Positions 36,636 to 46,325 of a DNA stretch of 64,000 bases are shown piece after piece. The stretch comes from DASQHW01 sp963837155 (GTDB taxonomy: Bacteria; Actinomycetota; Acidimicrobiia; IMCC26256; PALSA-610), in the NCBI GenBank assembly GCA_963837155.1, contig CAWIMB010000002.1:3286001-3350000 (forward strand). Reading direction: 5' to 3'. Position numbers and translations under genes: made by a program. Below the pieces are notes generated by a model. It saw nothing but the letters and a program-made list of their open reading frames with translations. It was not told the DNA's origin and did not search any database. The stretch's first letter is position 1. The number at the start of each line of letters is the position of its first letter.

Positions 36636-37274
36636 GTGCCGAACCTCCTCGTGCGCGTGTGGCTCCCGGATCGTCCTGGCGCTCTCGGTCTCGTCGCGTC
36701 GCGGATCGGCGCGATCGGCGGCGACATCGCGGGCATCGACGTCCTCGAGCGCAGCGAGCGCGTTGCAGTCGACGAGTTCGCCGTCGTCTTGCCGACCGAC
36801 GACATCGTGCCACTGCTGATACGTGAGATCGAAGAGGTCGACGGCGCGTCGGTCGAGGAGTGCCGCCCGGTCGAGCGCTTTCCCGACCCGCGGCTCGACG
36901 CACTCGAGTCGGTGGAAGCGGTGTGCGCGGCCGCGAACGGCAAAGAGCTTGCACAACGGCTGGTCGAGAGCGTTCGCAACGAGTTCGCCGCCGACTGGGC
37001 GACGATCTTGCGGGGCACTGAAACGTTGGGTTGCGCAGGCGAGGGCGCGCCCGGCGCGTCGGTGCTCGAGGCGTTAGCGGCGGGCACGGCCGCGTCGCCC
37101 ACCGTCGCCGCCGGCGAGGCCGGACCGGATGATCTGGCGGTCGCTCCGCTGCCGACGAGCGACGCCGTGCTTCTCGTCGGACGCGAGGGGTTCCCGTTCC
37201 GTCGGCGGGAGCGCCGCCAGCTCCTTGCGCTCGCGCGGATCGCCGACCGCATCGGCGAGATGCTCGCGGACTAG
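36636..37274 (+). CDS. ACT-domain protein
   Basis: The first about 70 residues form an ACT domain: NLLVRVWLPDRPGALGLVASRIGAIGGDIAGIDVLE, with the ligand-loop glycine in RPGALG. The remaining 140 residues have a GAF-like layout (VESVRNEFAADWATILRG through PLPTSDAVLLVGREGFPFRRRERRQLLALARIADRIG). No catalytic motif is present, so an amino-acid-sensing regulatory role is inferred. The GTG at 36636 is the start. It converges on rsgA, ending 8 bp before it. Confidence 0.82.
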   Translation: MPNLLVRVWLPDRPGALGLVASRIGAIGGDIAGIDVLERSERVAVDEFAVVLPTDDIVPLLIREIEEVDGASVEECRPVERFPDPRLDALESVEAVCAAANGKELAQRLVESVRNEFAADWATILRGTETLGCAGEGAPGASVLEALAAGTAASPTVAAGEAGPDDLAVAPLPTSDAVLLVGREGFPFRRRERRQLLALARIADRIGEMLAD

Positions 37275-37281
37275 TGCCCCG

Positions 37282-38313
37282 TCACGAGCGAGACTTGCGC
37301 GAGACCTTGCCATACAGCTGACGTTGACCCTTGCTCGCGATGCGCGCTTGCCGTTTGCGCTCGGCCGCGTCGAGCTCGCTGTCGAGCTGGAGGTAGTTCT
37401 CGAACCGCGCCGGGTCGAGCTCACCCTTGGTCAGCGCAGTGCGTACGGCGCAATCCGGTTCGAGGGTGTGTGAGCAGTCACTGAACCGGCAGCGCGCGGC
37501 AAGCTCCTCGATGTCGGCGAATGCCCGGCTGAACCCCTCGTCGGCGTCCCACATCGACACCGCTCGCAGTCCGGGCGTATCGACGAGGACGCCACCGCCG
37601 GGCAGCAGCACCAGTTCGCGCGCGGTCGTGGTATGCCGGCCCCGTTGGTCGTTCTCGCGCACGTCGCCGATTGCTTGCACGTCGGTGCCGACCAGCGCGT
37701 TCACCAATGTCGACTTCCCGACGCCCGAAGCGCCGATCAGCGCGATCGTCCGGTTGCCTCGCGCGAGGGCGCGCAGCTCGTCGATCCCGTCGCCGGTGAC
37801 CGTGCTCGTCAACACGACGTCCACGCCGGCGGCGACCGTCGCGGCGATCGCGGCCGCGTCGATGGCTTCATCGTCCTCGATGAGGTCCGCTTTGTTGAGC
37901 ACCACGACCGGCGTCGCACCGCTCTCGAAGGCCAGCACGAGCTCCCGTTCGAGCCGCCGTACGTTCGGTCCGTTCAACACCGACTGGACGATCAGGACCA
38001 CGTCGATGTTGGCGGCGACAACCTGCGGGCCAACCGCCTTGCCTTCCATCGGGTCGCCACGAACGAACGTCGAGCGGCGGGGCAACACCGCCACGACCCG
38101 ATTGTCCTCGACGAGCACCCAGTCACCGGTCGCGACGTGGTCGTCGCCGGGCGTCGCGCGTACCGTGTCGCTTCCCATCAGGACCGTGACCAGACCCATG
38201 TCGACCCGCGCGACACGACCGGGCGCCGCCGCGGGAGGGCCGGCATCGTCGACGAGCGTCGCGAGCCGTTCATCCCATCCGAGCGCGTCAAGCGCAGTTG
38301 CCGGATCTGCCAT
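37282..38313 (-). CDS. rsgA: Ribosome small-subunit GTPase RsgA
   Basis: RsgA is a circularly permuted GTPase that checks late 30S assembly. After an OB fold the motifs appear in permuted order: G4 LNKADL, G1 GASGVGKSTLVNALVG, G2/G3 GRHTTTARELVLLPGGGVLVDTPGLR. The zinc site is CRFSDCSHTLEPDCAV. A basic tail RKRQARIASKGQRQLYGKV follows. The ATG at 38313 is 24 bp from the divergent photolyase start. Confidence 0.95.
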   Translation of the reverse strand: MADPATALDALGWDERLATLVDDAGPPAAAPGRVARVDMGLVTVLMGSDTVRATPGDDHVATGDWVLVEDNRVVAVLPRRSTFVRGDPMEGKAVGPQVVAANIDVVLIVQSVLNGPNVRRLERELVLAFESGATPVVVLNKADLIEDDEAIDAAAIAATVAAGVDVVLTSTVTGDGIDELRALARGNRTIALIGASGVGKSTLVNALVGTDVQAIGDVRENDQRGRHTTTARELVLLPGGGVLVDTPGLRAVSMWDADEGFSRAFADIEELAARCRFSDCSHTLEPDCAVRTALTKGELDPARFENYLQLDSELDAAERKRQARIASKGQRQLYGKVSRKSRS

Positions 38314-38336
38314 CCAGATCAGCGTACGCTCGATCC

Positions 38337-39650
38337 GTGCGTACCGCGATCGCATTATTCACTCGCGATCTCCGCATGCGCGACAACCCGGTGCTGGCGG
38401 GCGCCTACGCAGATGCGGACCGCGTCGTACCGCTCTTCGTGCTCGATGATGCGGTGCTGCTGATGTCGCACGGACGTCCCCATCGATTCGGCTTTCTCGC
38501 CGAGTCGTTGCGCGACCTCGACGAGTCGTTGCGTGAGCACGGCGGCGCGTTGTTCATGCGGCGCGGCGACTGGGTGGACGAGGTGTTGCGCGTCGCCAAA
38601 GACTGTGACGCGGCAACGATTCACGTGGCTCGCGACGTGAGCGCCTACGCACAGGCGCGGCTGGCGCGCTTGCAGTCCTCGGCCGCAACCGACGTGCTGA
38701 CCCACGACAGCATCACGGTGGTGCCGCCGGCCGCGTTCGGCAAGCCCTACGTCGTGTTCACGCGGTACTACAACCGTTGGCTCGAAACGGAGTGGCGCGA
38801 GCTCGCGCCACTCCCCCGCCGGGTGCGCATCCCGGAGGATGTCGAGCTCGGCGCGCTTCCGCACGGCACATCGCCCGGCGCGTGGCAGGGTGGTGAAAGC
38901 GCGGCGCTCGCACGCTTCAAGGCGTGGACGCCGCGTGGCCTGCGCGCGTACGCCGACCGGCGTGACGATCCCGGCGCCGACGCCACCTCGCGCCTGTCGC
39001 CTTATCTGCACTTCGGGTGCGTGTCGCCCGTAGAGATGGCGAGCCGGTTGTGGGATCGGGCCGGAAGCACCGAGTTTCTGCGGCAACTGTGCTGGCGCGA
39101 CTTCTACGCACAGTTGCTCGCATGGCGGCCCGCAACTGCGCGCGAAGACCTCCGGCCCGGTACCGCGCCGGTCTGGCGGAACGCTCCCGGCGACCTCGAA
39201 GCGTGGAAGGCGGGCCGCACCGGCTTCCCGCTGGTAGACGCCGGCATGCGGCAGCTCCGAGCCGAGGGTTGGATGCACAACCGTGTCCGCATGGTGGTTG
39301 CGTCGTTCCTCACTCGGGATCTCCGCATCGATTGGCGAGAAGGGGCGCGGCACTTCATGGATCTCCTCGTCGACGGCGACGTCGCGAACAACCAGCTGAA
39401 CTGGCAGTGGGTTGCCGGTACCGGCACCGACGTGAACCCGCACCGCGTCCTCAACCCGACGCTCCAAGGCCGGAACCACGACCCCCAGGGTGCGTACGTG
39501 CGGCGCTGGATCGCCGAGCTCCTCGATGTCGCGCCCGACGTCGACATCCACGATCCCCCGTTCGACATACGCCACGCGTCCCGCTATCCGGAACCGATCA
39601 TCGACCACCACGAAGCAATAGAAAGCTGGCGTGCGTCCAGGCGCGGCTAG
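38337..39650 (+). CDS. phr: Deoxyribodipyrimidine photolyase (cryptochrome/photolyase family)
   Basis: The enzyme repairs UV-induced pyrimidine dimers with blue light. The N-terminal alpha/beta antenna domain starts VRTAIALFTRDLRMRDNPVL. The FAD-binding domain contains TSRLSPYLHFGCVSPVEM, FLRQLCWRDFYAQLL, TGFPLVDAGMRQLRAEGWMHNRVRMVVASFL and NNQLNWQWVAGTGTD, all strongly conserved in class I photolyases. A GTG at 38337 gives 437 residues. The 3' end overlaps the VWA gene by 4 bp. Confidence 0.95.
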   Translation: MRTAIALFTRDLRMRDNPVLAGAYADADRVVPLFVLDDAVLLMSHGRPHRFGFLAESLRDLDESLREHGGALFMRRGDWVDEVLRVAKDCDAATIHVARDVSAYAQARLARLQSSAATDVLTHDSITVVPPAAFGKPYVVFTRYYNRWLETEWRELAPLPRRVRIPEDVELGALPHGTSPGAWQGGESAALARFKAWTPRGLRAYADRRDDPGADATSRLSPYLHFGCVSPVEMASRLWDRAGSTEFLRQLCWRDFYAQLLAWRPATAREDLRPGTAPVWRNAPGDLEAWKAGRTGFPLVDAGMRQLRAEGWMHNRVRMVVASFLTRDLRIDWREGARHFMDLLVDGDVANNQLNWQWVAGTGTDVNPHRVLNPTLQGRNHDPQGAYVRRWIAELLDVAPDVDIHDPPFDIRHASRYPEPIIDHHEAIESWRASRRG

Positions 39651-41137
39651 GTCACGTCTACAACGTCTGCGACGAACTTTTGGAGCTGGCGGAGGTTGCG
39701 AACCTCGTACACGCCGTCGCAATAGGGCGCGTACTCCGAGACGATCGAGTCGCCGGTGTCCCAGTAGCCGCGCGGCTCCGGGTCGAGCCAGTACAGCTTG
39801 CGGGACTTCTTGCGCATCTCACCGAGGGTCCACGCCTGGGACGCGTGGTAGTTGTTGCGGGCGTCGCCGAGCAGGATGATCGACGACTTCTTCGTGACCT
39901 CGCGGATGTGCCGCTCGTGCCACACCTCGAAGGCATGGCCATAGTCCGAGTGGCCATCGACCCACACGACGTCGGCCTCGGTGTTCACGCGATGGATCGC
40001 CTCACCGAGCTCCTGGGCCTCGTCGAAGAAGCGCGTGACCTCGTCGACGCCGTCGATGAACACCCACGAACGGACCTTCGAAAACTCGCTCTGCATCGCG
40101 TAAACGAACTGCAGGGTGAAGCGAGCGAAGGACGCGACCGAACCCGAGATGTCGGCGACGACCATGATCTCGGGCTTCGACGGCCGCGGACGCTTGAACT
40201 TCGGCTCCACGGGCACCCCGCCGTACTGCATCGAGTGCCGCACGGTCTGACGGAAGTCGAGGTGGCCGCGTCGCCGATGCCGGCGCCGCTGGGCGAGCCG
40301 GGCCGCGAGCGCGCGCGTCAGCGGGTAGATCGCCTTTTGCAGCTGCTGCATCTCCTCGCGCGACACGTGCATGAAGTCGACGTCCTCGGGCAGCGGCTTG
40401 CGCAGTGTGCGCGCCATCGCCTCGACGCCGCGATCCGCGACCAAGCGGCGCCGGATCTCGGCCTCGATCATCTCTTTCAAGACCTTCAGGCGGCCCTCGT
40501 ACTCCTCACGCGCGAGCCGCTCGTCGAACGCACCCTCGCCGATCTGGTTCTCGTCCTGGGCGCGCTCCATCATCTTGCCCACGAGGCCGTCCGCGTCGAG
40601 CTGTCGCAGCGTGCGGTAGAGGTAGTACGCACCGCCGACTGGCCGGCCCGGCTCCATGCCGGCAAACCGGGCGACCGCGGCAGCCGCCAGCATGCGCATC
40701 TCGTTCTGGTCCATGCGCATCAACGCGTCGAGGAGCATCTGCGCGAGCTCCTCGTTGGACACCTGTCCCATCGCGCCGCCCTGCTCCATGGCGGCGCGCA
40801 GCCGGTCGAAGTCGGCTTGCGCATCGGCACCGAGCTCGGAGTCGCCTTCGGTGTTGACGCCCGGCGAGAACATCGAGAAGTAGACCTCGAACACCGTGTC
40901 GAAGGTGCGCGTATGGCCGACATGCTTCACGAGCGTGGATGACAGCGCAGCTTTGAACGCGTCCCGATCGTCGAGCGGCACATACTCGACCGCACGCATC
41001 GCGTCGAGGTTCTCGGTCATGCTCACCGGGAGCCCGGCCGTGCGGAGCTCGTGCACGAAGCCCTGCAGCACGTCCAGCATGTGCGGCTCGGCCGGCAACA
41101 CACCCGTCACGTCAGCACTCCCGCCGTAGCGCGTCAT
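39647..41137 (-). CDS. VWA-domain protein, CoxE-like, paired with MoxR ATPase
   Basis: The protein has a helical N-terminal half and a C-terminal von Willebrand A domain of the CoxE-like group. The metal-site DxSxS motif is DISGS in EIMVVADISGSVASFARF; further VWA blocks are GHSDYGHAFEVW and IILLGDARNNYHASQAW. MoxR-VWA pairs act as chaperones that insert metals or activate enzymes; the client here is unknown. The ATG at 41137 is preferred over a TTG at 41164. It follows moxR with a short gap. Confidence 0.88.
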   Translation of the reverse strand: MTRYGGSADVTGVLPAEPHMLDVLQGFVHELRTAGLPVSMTENLDAMRAVEYVPLDDRDAFKAALSSTLVKHVGHTRTFDTVFEVYFSMFSPGVNTEGDSELGADAQADFDRLRAAMEQGGAMGQVSNEELAQMLLDALMRMDQNEMRMLAAAAVARFAGMEPGRPVGGAYYLYRTLRQLDADGLVGKMMERAQDENQIGEGAFDERLAREEYEGRLKVLKEMIEAEIRRRLVADRGVEAMARTLRKPLPEDVDFMHVSREEMQQLQKAIYPLTRALAARLAQRRRHRRRGHLDFRQTVRHSMQYGGVPVEPKFKRPRPSKPEIMVVADISGSVASFARFTLQFVYAMQSEFSKVRSWVFIDGVDEVTRFFDEAQELGEAIHRVNTEADVVWVDGHSDYGHAFEVWHERHIREVTKKSSIILLGDARNNYHASQAWTLGEMRKKSRKLYWLDPEPRGYWDTGDSIVSEYAPYCDGVYEVRNLRQLQKFVADVVDVT

Positions 41138-41170
41138 CGCATAGTCGATCTTCTGCCACTGCAAGAGGCG

Positions 41171-42061
41171 TCACTTCTTGGCGCCGACCGCGGGCGCGTC
41201 GACGCCGAGTTTTTGCCGCGCCTTGGTGATGTCGCTCTGGTACTTGAGCAGCACGTGCAGCGTGTCGCCCAACACCTCGGGCGTGATCTCGTTGCGTCCG
41301 AGGTACACGAGCGTGCGCGCCCAGTCGATCGTCTCCGAGATCGACGGCGACTTCTTCAAGTCGATGTTGCGAATCGAATTGACGACCTTGGCGACCTGTT
41401 CTGCGAGGGCGGCATCGACCTCCGGCACGCGCACGCGCACGATTTCCTTCTCCCGATCAATGTCCGGGTAGTCGATGTGCAGGAAGAGGCAGCGACGCTT
41501 CAATGCCTCCGAGAGCTCGCGCGTGTTGTTCGATGTCAGGAAGACCAGCGGGATCTGCTTGCCCTTGATCGTGCCCAACTCGGGCACCGACACCTGGAAG
41601 TCCGAGAGCACCTCGAGCAGGAGTGCTTCGGTCTCGATCTCGACGCGGTCGACCTCGTCGATCAGCAGCACCACTGGCTCTTCGGCGCGGATCGCCTCGA
41701 GCAGTGGGCGCGTCAACAGAAACGGCTCCGAAAAGATGTCGGCTTCGACGGTCTCCCAGTCGCGCTCGTGCTCACGGTCGGCCTGGATGCGCAGCAGCTG
41801 CTTCTTGTAGTTCCATTCGTAGATCGCCTTGCTCTCGTCGAGGCCCTCGTAGCACTGCAAGCGGATCAGTCGCGCGCCCGTGCTTGTAGCGACGGCTTTG
41901 GCGAGCTCGGTCTTGCCGACGCCGGCCGGGCCCTCGACGAGCACCGGCTTGCCGAGCCGGTCGGCGAGGAACACGACACCGGCGATGTTGGGGTCGGCGA
42001 GGTAGTCGGCCTCACGCAGACGCTTCGTCGCACTCGCGACGCTCTCGAACCGTTCGGCCAT
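41171..42061 (-). CDS. MoxR-family AAA+ ATPase
   Basis: The 296-residue AAA+ protein has Walker A GPAGVGKTELAKAVA, Walker B VVLLIDEVDR, sensor 1 PLVFLTSNNTRELSEALKRRCLFLHIDYP, and the lid domain. MoxR ATPases work with VWA proteins on maturation of target complexes. Its ATG shares a base with the proA stop (TAATG), and the VWA gene follows directly, making a proB-proA-moxR-VWA run. Confidence 0.93.
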   Translation of the reverse strand: MAERFESVASATKRLREADYLADPNIAGVVFLADRLGKPVLVEGPAGVGKTELAKAVATSTGARLIRLQCYEGLDESKAIYEWNYKKQLLRIQADREHERDWETVEADIFSEPFLLTRPLLEAIRAEEPVVLLIDEVDRVEIETEALLLEVLSDFQVSVPELGTIKGKQIPLVFLTSNNTRELSEALKRRCLFLHIDYPDIDREKEIVRVRVPEVDAALAEQVAKVVNSIRNIDLKKSPSISETIDWARTLVYLGRNEITPEVLGDTLHVLLKYQSDITKARQKLGVDAPAVGAKK

Positions 42062-43308
42062 TAGCCTCGAACCTGCCCTTCACCCCAAACGATGTACTTG
42101 TACGTGGTCAGTTCGCGCAGGCCCATCGGGCCGCGTGCGTGCAACTTCTGGGTGGAGATCCCGATCTCGGCGCCGAAACCGAACTCCTCGCCGTCGGTGA
42201 ACCGCGTGCTCGCGTTCACGACGACGGCTGCGGCGTCGACCTCTTCGGTGAACTTCCGGGCCGCACCAAGATCGCGCGTCAAGATCGCTTCCGTGTGCCC
42301 GGTGCCGTGAGTGTTGATGTGCGCGATCGCTGCGCCGAGGTCGGGCGCGATCGCCACCGAGAGTTTCAGATCGAGGAACTCGCGCCCGAAATCCTCGTCG
42401 CTCGCAGGACCAATGTGCGGGGACCGACGCCGCGCTTCGGCGTCGCCGACCAGCTCGACGCCTTGTTCGTGCAGCACATCTGCAATACGGGGAACGAAGA
42501 CGTCGGCGACGTCCGCATGCACGACGAGCGATTCGGCGGCGTTGCACACACTGGGCCGCTGCGTCTTGGCGTTCACGACGATGTTGAGTGCATCGTCGAG
42601 ATCGGCCGACGCATCGACGTACACGTGGCAGTTGCCGTCGCCGTCAATGATGACCGGCACTTTGGCGTTGTCGCGCACACTCTGGATCAGCCCCGGCCCA
42701 CCCCGCGGAATGAGGCAGTCGACGTACTCCGTGAGCTGCATCACCTCGGTCGCGGTCTCGTACGCAGTGTCCTCGACGAGGATCACCGCGTCCTCGGGCA
42801 GCGCGTGCTTGACGAGCGAGTCGCGCAGCACTTCCGTGATCGCAACGTTGGAGCGCAACGCCGTGGAAGAGCCACGCAAGAGCACCGCGTTGCCGGACTT
42901 GATGCACAGCCCGGCCGCGTCGCTCGTGACGTTCGGGCGGTTCTCGTAGATGATCGCGACGACGCCGAGCGGCACGCGCACGCGCGTGATCGCGAGCCCG
43001 TTCGGCCGTTTCCAACCGTCGAGCACCTCGCCGATCGGGTCGGGCAGCGCGGCGACCGTGCGCAAGCCGTTCGCCATGCCCTGGAGACGCGCGTCAGTGA
43101 GCCGCAGCCGGTCGAGCGGGCCCTGTGCCATCCCGGCGGCGCGGGCCGCGTCGAGGTCGGCGTCGTTCGCAGCTTGGATCTCGGACGCGCGGTCGAGCAG
43201 CACGTCGGAGGCGGTCAACAACGCGCCGTTCTTCGCGGGCGTGGGCGCCGTCGCGAGCAGGCGGCCGGCGGCCTTGGCCCGGCGTCCCAGCTCGGCAGTC
43301 GCGGTCAT
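42061..43308 (-). CDS. proA: Gamma-glutamyl phosphate reductase
   Basis: ProA reduces glutamyl-5-phosphate in proline synthesis. The catalytic cysteine is in AKTQRPSVCNAAESL, and other family blocks are VPLGVVAIIYENRPNVTSDAA, CIKSGNAVLLRGSS, IPRGGPGLIQSV and NASTRFTDGEEFGFGAEIGISTQK. The ATG at 43308 gives 415 residues. A palindrome lies 18 bp upstream and a strong hairpin separates it from proB. Confidence 0.97.
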   Translation of the reverse strand: MTATAELGRRAKAAGRLLATAPTPAKNGALLTASDVLLDRASEIQAANDADLDAARAAGMAQGPLDRLRLTDARLQGMANGLRTVAALPDPIGEVLDGWKRPNGLAITRVRVPLGVVAIIYENRPNVTSDAAGLCIKSGNAVLLRGSSTALRSNVAITEVLRDSLVKHALPEDAVILVEDTAYETATEVMQLTEYVDCLIPRGGPGLIQSVRDNAKVPVIIDGDGNCHVYVDASADLDDALNIVVNAKTQRPSVCNAAESLVVHADVADVFVPRIADVLHEQGVELVGDAEARRRSPHIGPASDEDFGREFLDLKLSVAIAPDLGAAIAHINTHGTGHTEAILTRDLGAARKFTEEVDAAAVVVNASTRFTDGEEFGFGAEIGISTQKLHARGPMGLRELTTYKYIVWGEGQVRG

Positions 43309-43325
43309 GAGGGCCAAGGGTAGCC

Positions 43326-43343
43326 CTTGACCGTCCGGTCAAG
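43326..43343. promoter_or_regulatory. Palindromic operator-like site before proA
   Basis: CTTGACCG and CGGTCAAG form a perfect inverted repeat around TC, 17 bp upstream of the proA start. The TTGACC/GGTCAA pattern is typical of dimeric repressor sites. No regulator is obvious nearby. Confidence 0.45.
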
Positions 43344-43414
43344 TCGAGGCGTTTTCAGCCACACGACGCCGTGAGCGAAGGCGCAGCCGTAGCGAACTGG
43401 CCGGAGCGGGAGCG

Positions 43415-43443
43415 GCTGCGGGCCGGGTATCGCGGCCCGCAGC
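43415..43443. other. Strong hairpin in the proB-proA spacer
   Basis: GCTGCGGGCC and GGCCCGCAGC are perfect 10-base arms around a 9-base loop, 16 bp past the proB stop. There is no T-tract, so it may be a processing or stability hairpin instead of a terminator. It may allow different levels of ProB and ProA. Confidence 0.6.
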
Positions 43444-43458
43444 GAGCGCGACAAAGAG

Positions 43459-44550
43459 TTACGGCAAGACGACCAGGTCGTCGCGGTGGACGACCTCGTG
43501 CGGCAACCCGTCCGGCAGTTCGGTCGTCCGTTTGCCGGCAACGCTGCGTAACTGTGAGGCGCTGTAACGAGACAATCCTTTGGCGAACACGCGTCCGTCG
43601 TCGCCGACGATCTCCACCGCGACATCGGCGTCGAACTTGCCGTCGACGTCCACGACACCTGCTGCGAGCAACGACTTGCCGCCCTCGGTGAGCGCGCGAC
43701 GCGCGCCGACATCGACGACGACCCGTCCCGCCGCGCCCTGTGCGAATGCGATCCAGAGCTTGCGCGCCGGGAGCCGCTGTGTCCGCGCCGCGAACGACGT
43801 GCCCACCGCGCGGCCCGACAAGGCGTCGGAGACGACGTTGGGTAACGCGGCGGATGCGATCACCGCTCGCACTCCGGACCACGAGGCGATCTTGGCGGCC
43901 GCCAGCTTGCTCGCCATGCCACCGCTCCCCCGTGCCGTCCCTGCACCACCCGCGACTCGTTCCAACGCCGCATCGACCTCGACGATCTCCTCGATGAGCG
44001 ATGCGTCTGCGTCCCGCCGCGGATCCGCGGTGAACACGCCGGACGTGTCGGTGAGCATCAACAACACGTCGGCCTTGAGTAGGTGCGACACGAGCGCAGC
44101 GAGCCGATCGTTGTCGCCGTAGCGGATCTCGTCGTCGGCGATGGTGTCGTTCTCGTTGACGATCGGCAGCACACCGAGGTCGACGAGCCGCTGCAACGTC
44201 TCCCGGGCGTGGAGATATTGCGAGCGGTGCACGAAGTCATAGGGCGTGAGCAGCACCTGGCCCGCGACGATGCTGTGCATGTCAAGGAGCGCGTTCATGC
44301 GTTCCTGGAGGCGCGGTTGACCGACTGCGGCGATCGCCTGCAACGTCCCCATGTCGGCGGGGCGGTGCGCCATTCCCAACGCGGGCATGCCCGCCGCGAT
44401 CGCGCCCGAGAGCACGAGCACGAGCCGATGGCCGTCCCCGCGTGCCTGCGCAAGGTCGTCCGCGAGCTTGATGAGGGCGACGTCGTCGAGCTCGCCCGTC
44501 TCCCGGGTGATCGACGACGTGCCGACCTTCACGACCGCGAGCGAGCTCAC
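43459..44550 (-). CDS. proB: Glutamate 5-kinase
   Basis: ProB phosphorylates glutamate as the first step of proline synthesis. The kinase domain has VVKVGTSSIT, VLVLSGAIAAGMPALG, VNENDTIADDEIRYGDNDRLAALVS and GTARGSGGMASKLAAAKIAS. A C-terminal PUA domain (about 265-363) is present. The GTG at 44550 overlaps the obg stop as GTGA. Confidence 0.97.
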   Translation of the reverse strand: MSSLAVVKVGTSSITRETGELDDVALIKLADDLAQARGDGHRLVLVLSGAIAAGMPALGMAHRPADMGTLQAIAAVGQPRLQERMNALLDMHSIVAGQVLLTPYDFVHRSQYLHARETLQRLVDLGVLPIVNENDTIADDEIRYGDNDRLAALVSHLLKADVLLMLTDTSGVFTADPRRDADASLIEEIVEVDAALERVAGGAGTARGSGGMASKLAAAKIASWSGVRAVIASAALPNVVSDALSGRAVGTSFAARTQRLPARKLWIAFAQGAAGRVVVDVGARRALTEGGKSLLAAGVVDVDGKFDADVAVEIVGDDGRVFAKGLSRYSASQLRSVAGKRTTELPDGLPHEVVHRDDLVVLP

Positions 44551-45790
44551 GTGAGGCTCTCCTCGTAGGTGAGCTCGTGGTCGCCGATGCGCACGACGTC
44601 GCCGTCGGCTGCACCCGCGCGTGCCAACGCGCGCTCGACTCCCATGCGGGCGAGCTTTTGCTGCACGTACGTCATCGCGTCGGGGTTCGTGAGGTCGGCC
44701 AGCGCGACTGCGCGCTCTGCAGGACGCCCGCGCACCCGCCACTCATGGGTGCCCTCGCGTACCACCGAGAAACCCTGTTCCTCGGGCCGCAACACGACGT
44801 AGGCGTCCGGCTCACCCTCGGCGGCGCGCGCTTCGTCGACGAGCGTGGCCACCGCGCCCAGGAACTCGTCGAGACCATCGCGGGTCACCGCCGACACGCG
44901 CATCCCGGCGAAGGGCTCGGTCGCGACGTCGGCCTTGCTGCCGACAACGAGCCGTGGCCGTTCCAACAGCTCGGGCTGGTACCGACCCAGCTCGTCGAGC
45001 AGCACACGCTCCTGCTCGGCCGGCGTCCGAAGGGAAGTTCCTTCGACTGGCGCGAGGTCGACGAGGATCACCAACGCCCGTGCCCGCTCGACGTGCCGCA
45101 AGAATTGGTGGCCGAGGCCCTTGCCCTGGGCGGCCCCTTCGATCAAACCGGGGATGTCGGCGAGCACGAACTCATGGTCGTGGAATCGCACGACGCCGAG
45201 GTGCGGCTCGAGCGTCGTGAACGGATAGTCGGCGATCTTGGGCTTGGCGGCGCTGACCGCCGAGATCAACGTCGACTTGCCGGCGTTGGGAACGCCGATG
45301 AGCGCGGCATCGGCGAGCAGCTTCATCTCCAGCTTCAGCCATCGCTCCTCGCCGTACTCGCCCTGCTCGGCGAAGCTCGGCGCGCGCCGTGCGTTCGACA
45401 AGAAGCGCGTGTTCCCGCGACCACCGCGGCCGCCCGCGCGGCGAGCCACATGTTGCCGTGACCGACGAGGTCTGCGAGCAGCTCGCCGTCCGCCGAACGC
45501 ACCGAGGTGCCCTCGGGGACGTCGACGACGAGATCGGCGCCGCCCTTGCCGTGCAACTTCTTGCCGGAGCCGTGCGTGCCCGAACCGGCCTTGCGGTGCG
45601 GATGGTCGCGAAAGGCAAGCAACGACGAGACATTGCGATTCGCGCGTAACCAGACATCGCCGCCCTTGCCACCGTCGCCGCCATCCGGGCCACCCTTCGG
45701 CACGTGCGCCTCGCGGCGGAACGACACGGATCCCGCGCCGCCGTCACCGCCCTTCACGTTGCACTGCGCCACGTCGACAAACCCGGACAT
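44547..45790 (-). CDS. obgE: Obg-family GTPase (frameshifted)
   Basis: Obg acts in 50S assembly and stringent signalling. The glycine-rich OBG domain (MSGFVDVAQCNVKGGDGGAGSVSF, PKGGPDGGDGGKGGDVWL) is followed by the G domain (GVPNAGKSTLI, DIPGLIEGAAQGKGLG) and a C-terminal OCT domain ending YEESLT. The frames switch at the GGG at 45433-45435: adding one G restores LAARGGRGGRGNTRFLSNARR. The ATG at 45790 is the start. The usual partners rplU and rpmA are 12.6 kb away. Confidence 0.95.
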
Positions 45791-45845
45791 CCGCTAAGGA
45801 TATGGCCGAACCCCAAACATCCGATGAGGGCCATACCATCGCCGC

Positions 45846-46325
45846 ATGCGGCGTCACGCACTGCTCGTCATCGGAATCCTCGTGCTCGTCGCTGCGTGTA
45901 GCAGCGACAAGAAGGCCCAACCTCCGACATCGACGACGACAACAACGACCTCCCAACCCGCAACGTCGACGACGCCGGGCTCGTCATCGCCGAGCACGGG
46001 CGGATCGGTGCCCGGCACCACGGCGCCGACCCCACCCACGACGAGCGGCAGCGGCGGAAGCAATGTCCGCGTGGTCGGTCTGAACGGGCCGTCGTCGCCC
46101 GTCGAATGCAACGCCCAGACCGAGCTCATCGAGCTGAGTTGGACGACGTCGGGCGCGACGAAGGTTGTGTTGCGCATCGACGGCGGCGACCCGTACACCT
46201 ATTCGAATGGCGCCCACACCGAGATGCTGCCGCTCACCTGCGATGGCAAGGGCCACAAGTACGAGCTGACCGCGACTGCGCCCGGCACACGCGCGAGCCA
46301 GTCGATCACCCTTCGGTCGGCGTAG
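45846..46325 (+). CDS. Putative lipoprotein with Thr/Ser/Pro-rich linker
   Basis: A signal peptide with lipobox LVAAC (Cys about 18) predicts a lipid-anchored outer-face protein of 159 residues. A low-complexity linker (about 25-70, Thr, Ser, Pro and Gly) is followed by an all-beta domain with two cysteines (VECNAQT and LTCDGKGH), possibly an Ig-like fold. Function unknown. The 3' end overlaps the convergent TetR gene by 20 bp. Confidence 0.8.
   Translation: MRRHALLVIGILVLVAACSSDKKAQPPTSTTTTTTSQPATSTTPGSSSPSTGGSVPGTTAPTPPTTSGSGGSNVRVVGLNGPSSPVECNAQTELIELSWTTSGATKVVLRIDGGDPYTYSNGAHTEMLPLTCDGKGHKYELTATAPGTRASQSITLRSA

Noticed and set aside
39017..40942. A 641-codon plus-strand open frame
   Set aside because: It lies opposite the VWA gene and the end of the photolyase, is extremely rich in Arg, His and Asp, and is a GC-driven shadow of real codons.
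43372..43405. A further copy of the type A repeat in the proB-proA spacer
   Set aside because: Only short AGCGAAGGC and GCGCAGCC words match; order and spacing differ and it is not next to a start codon.
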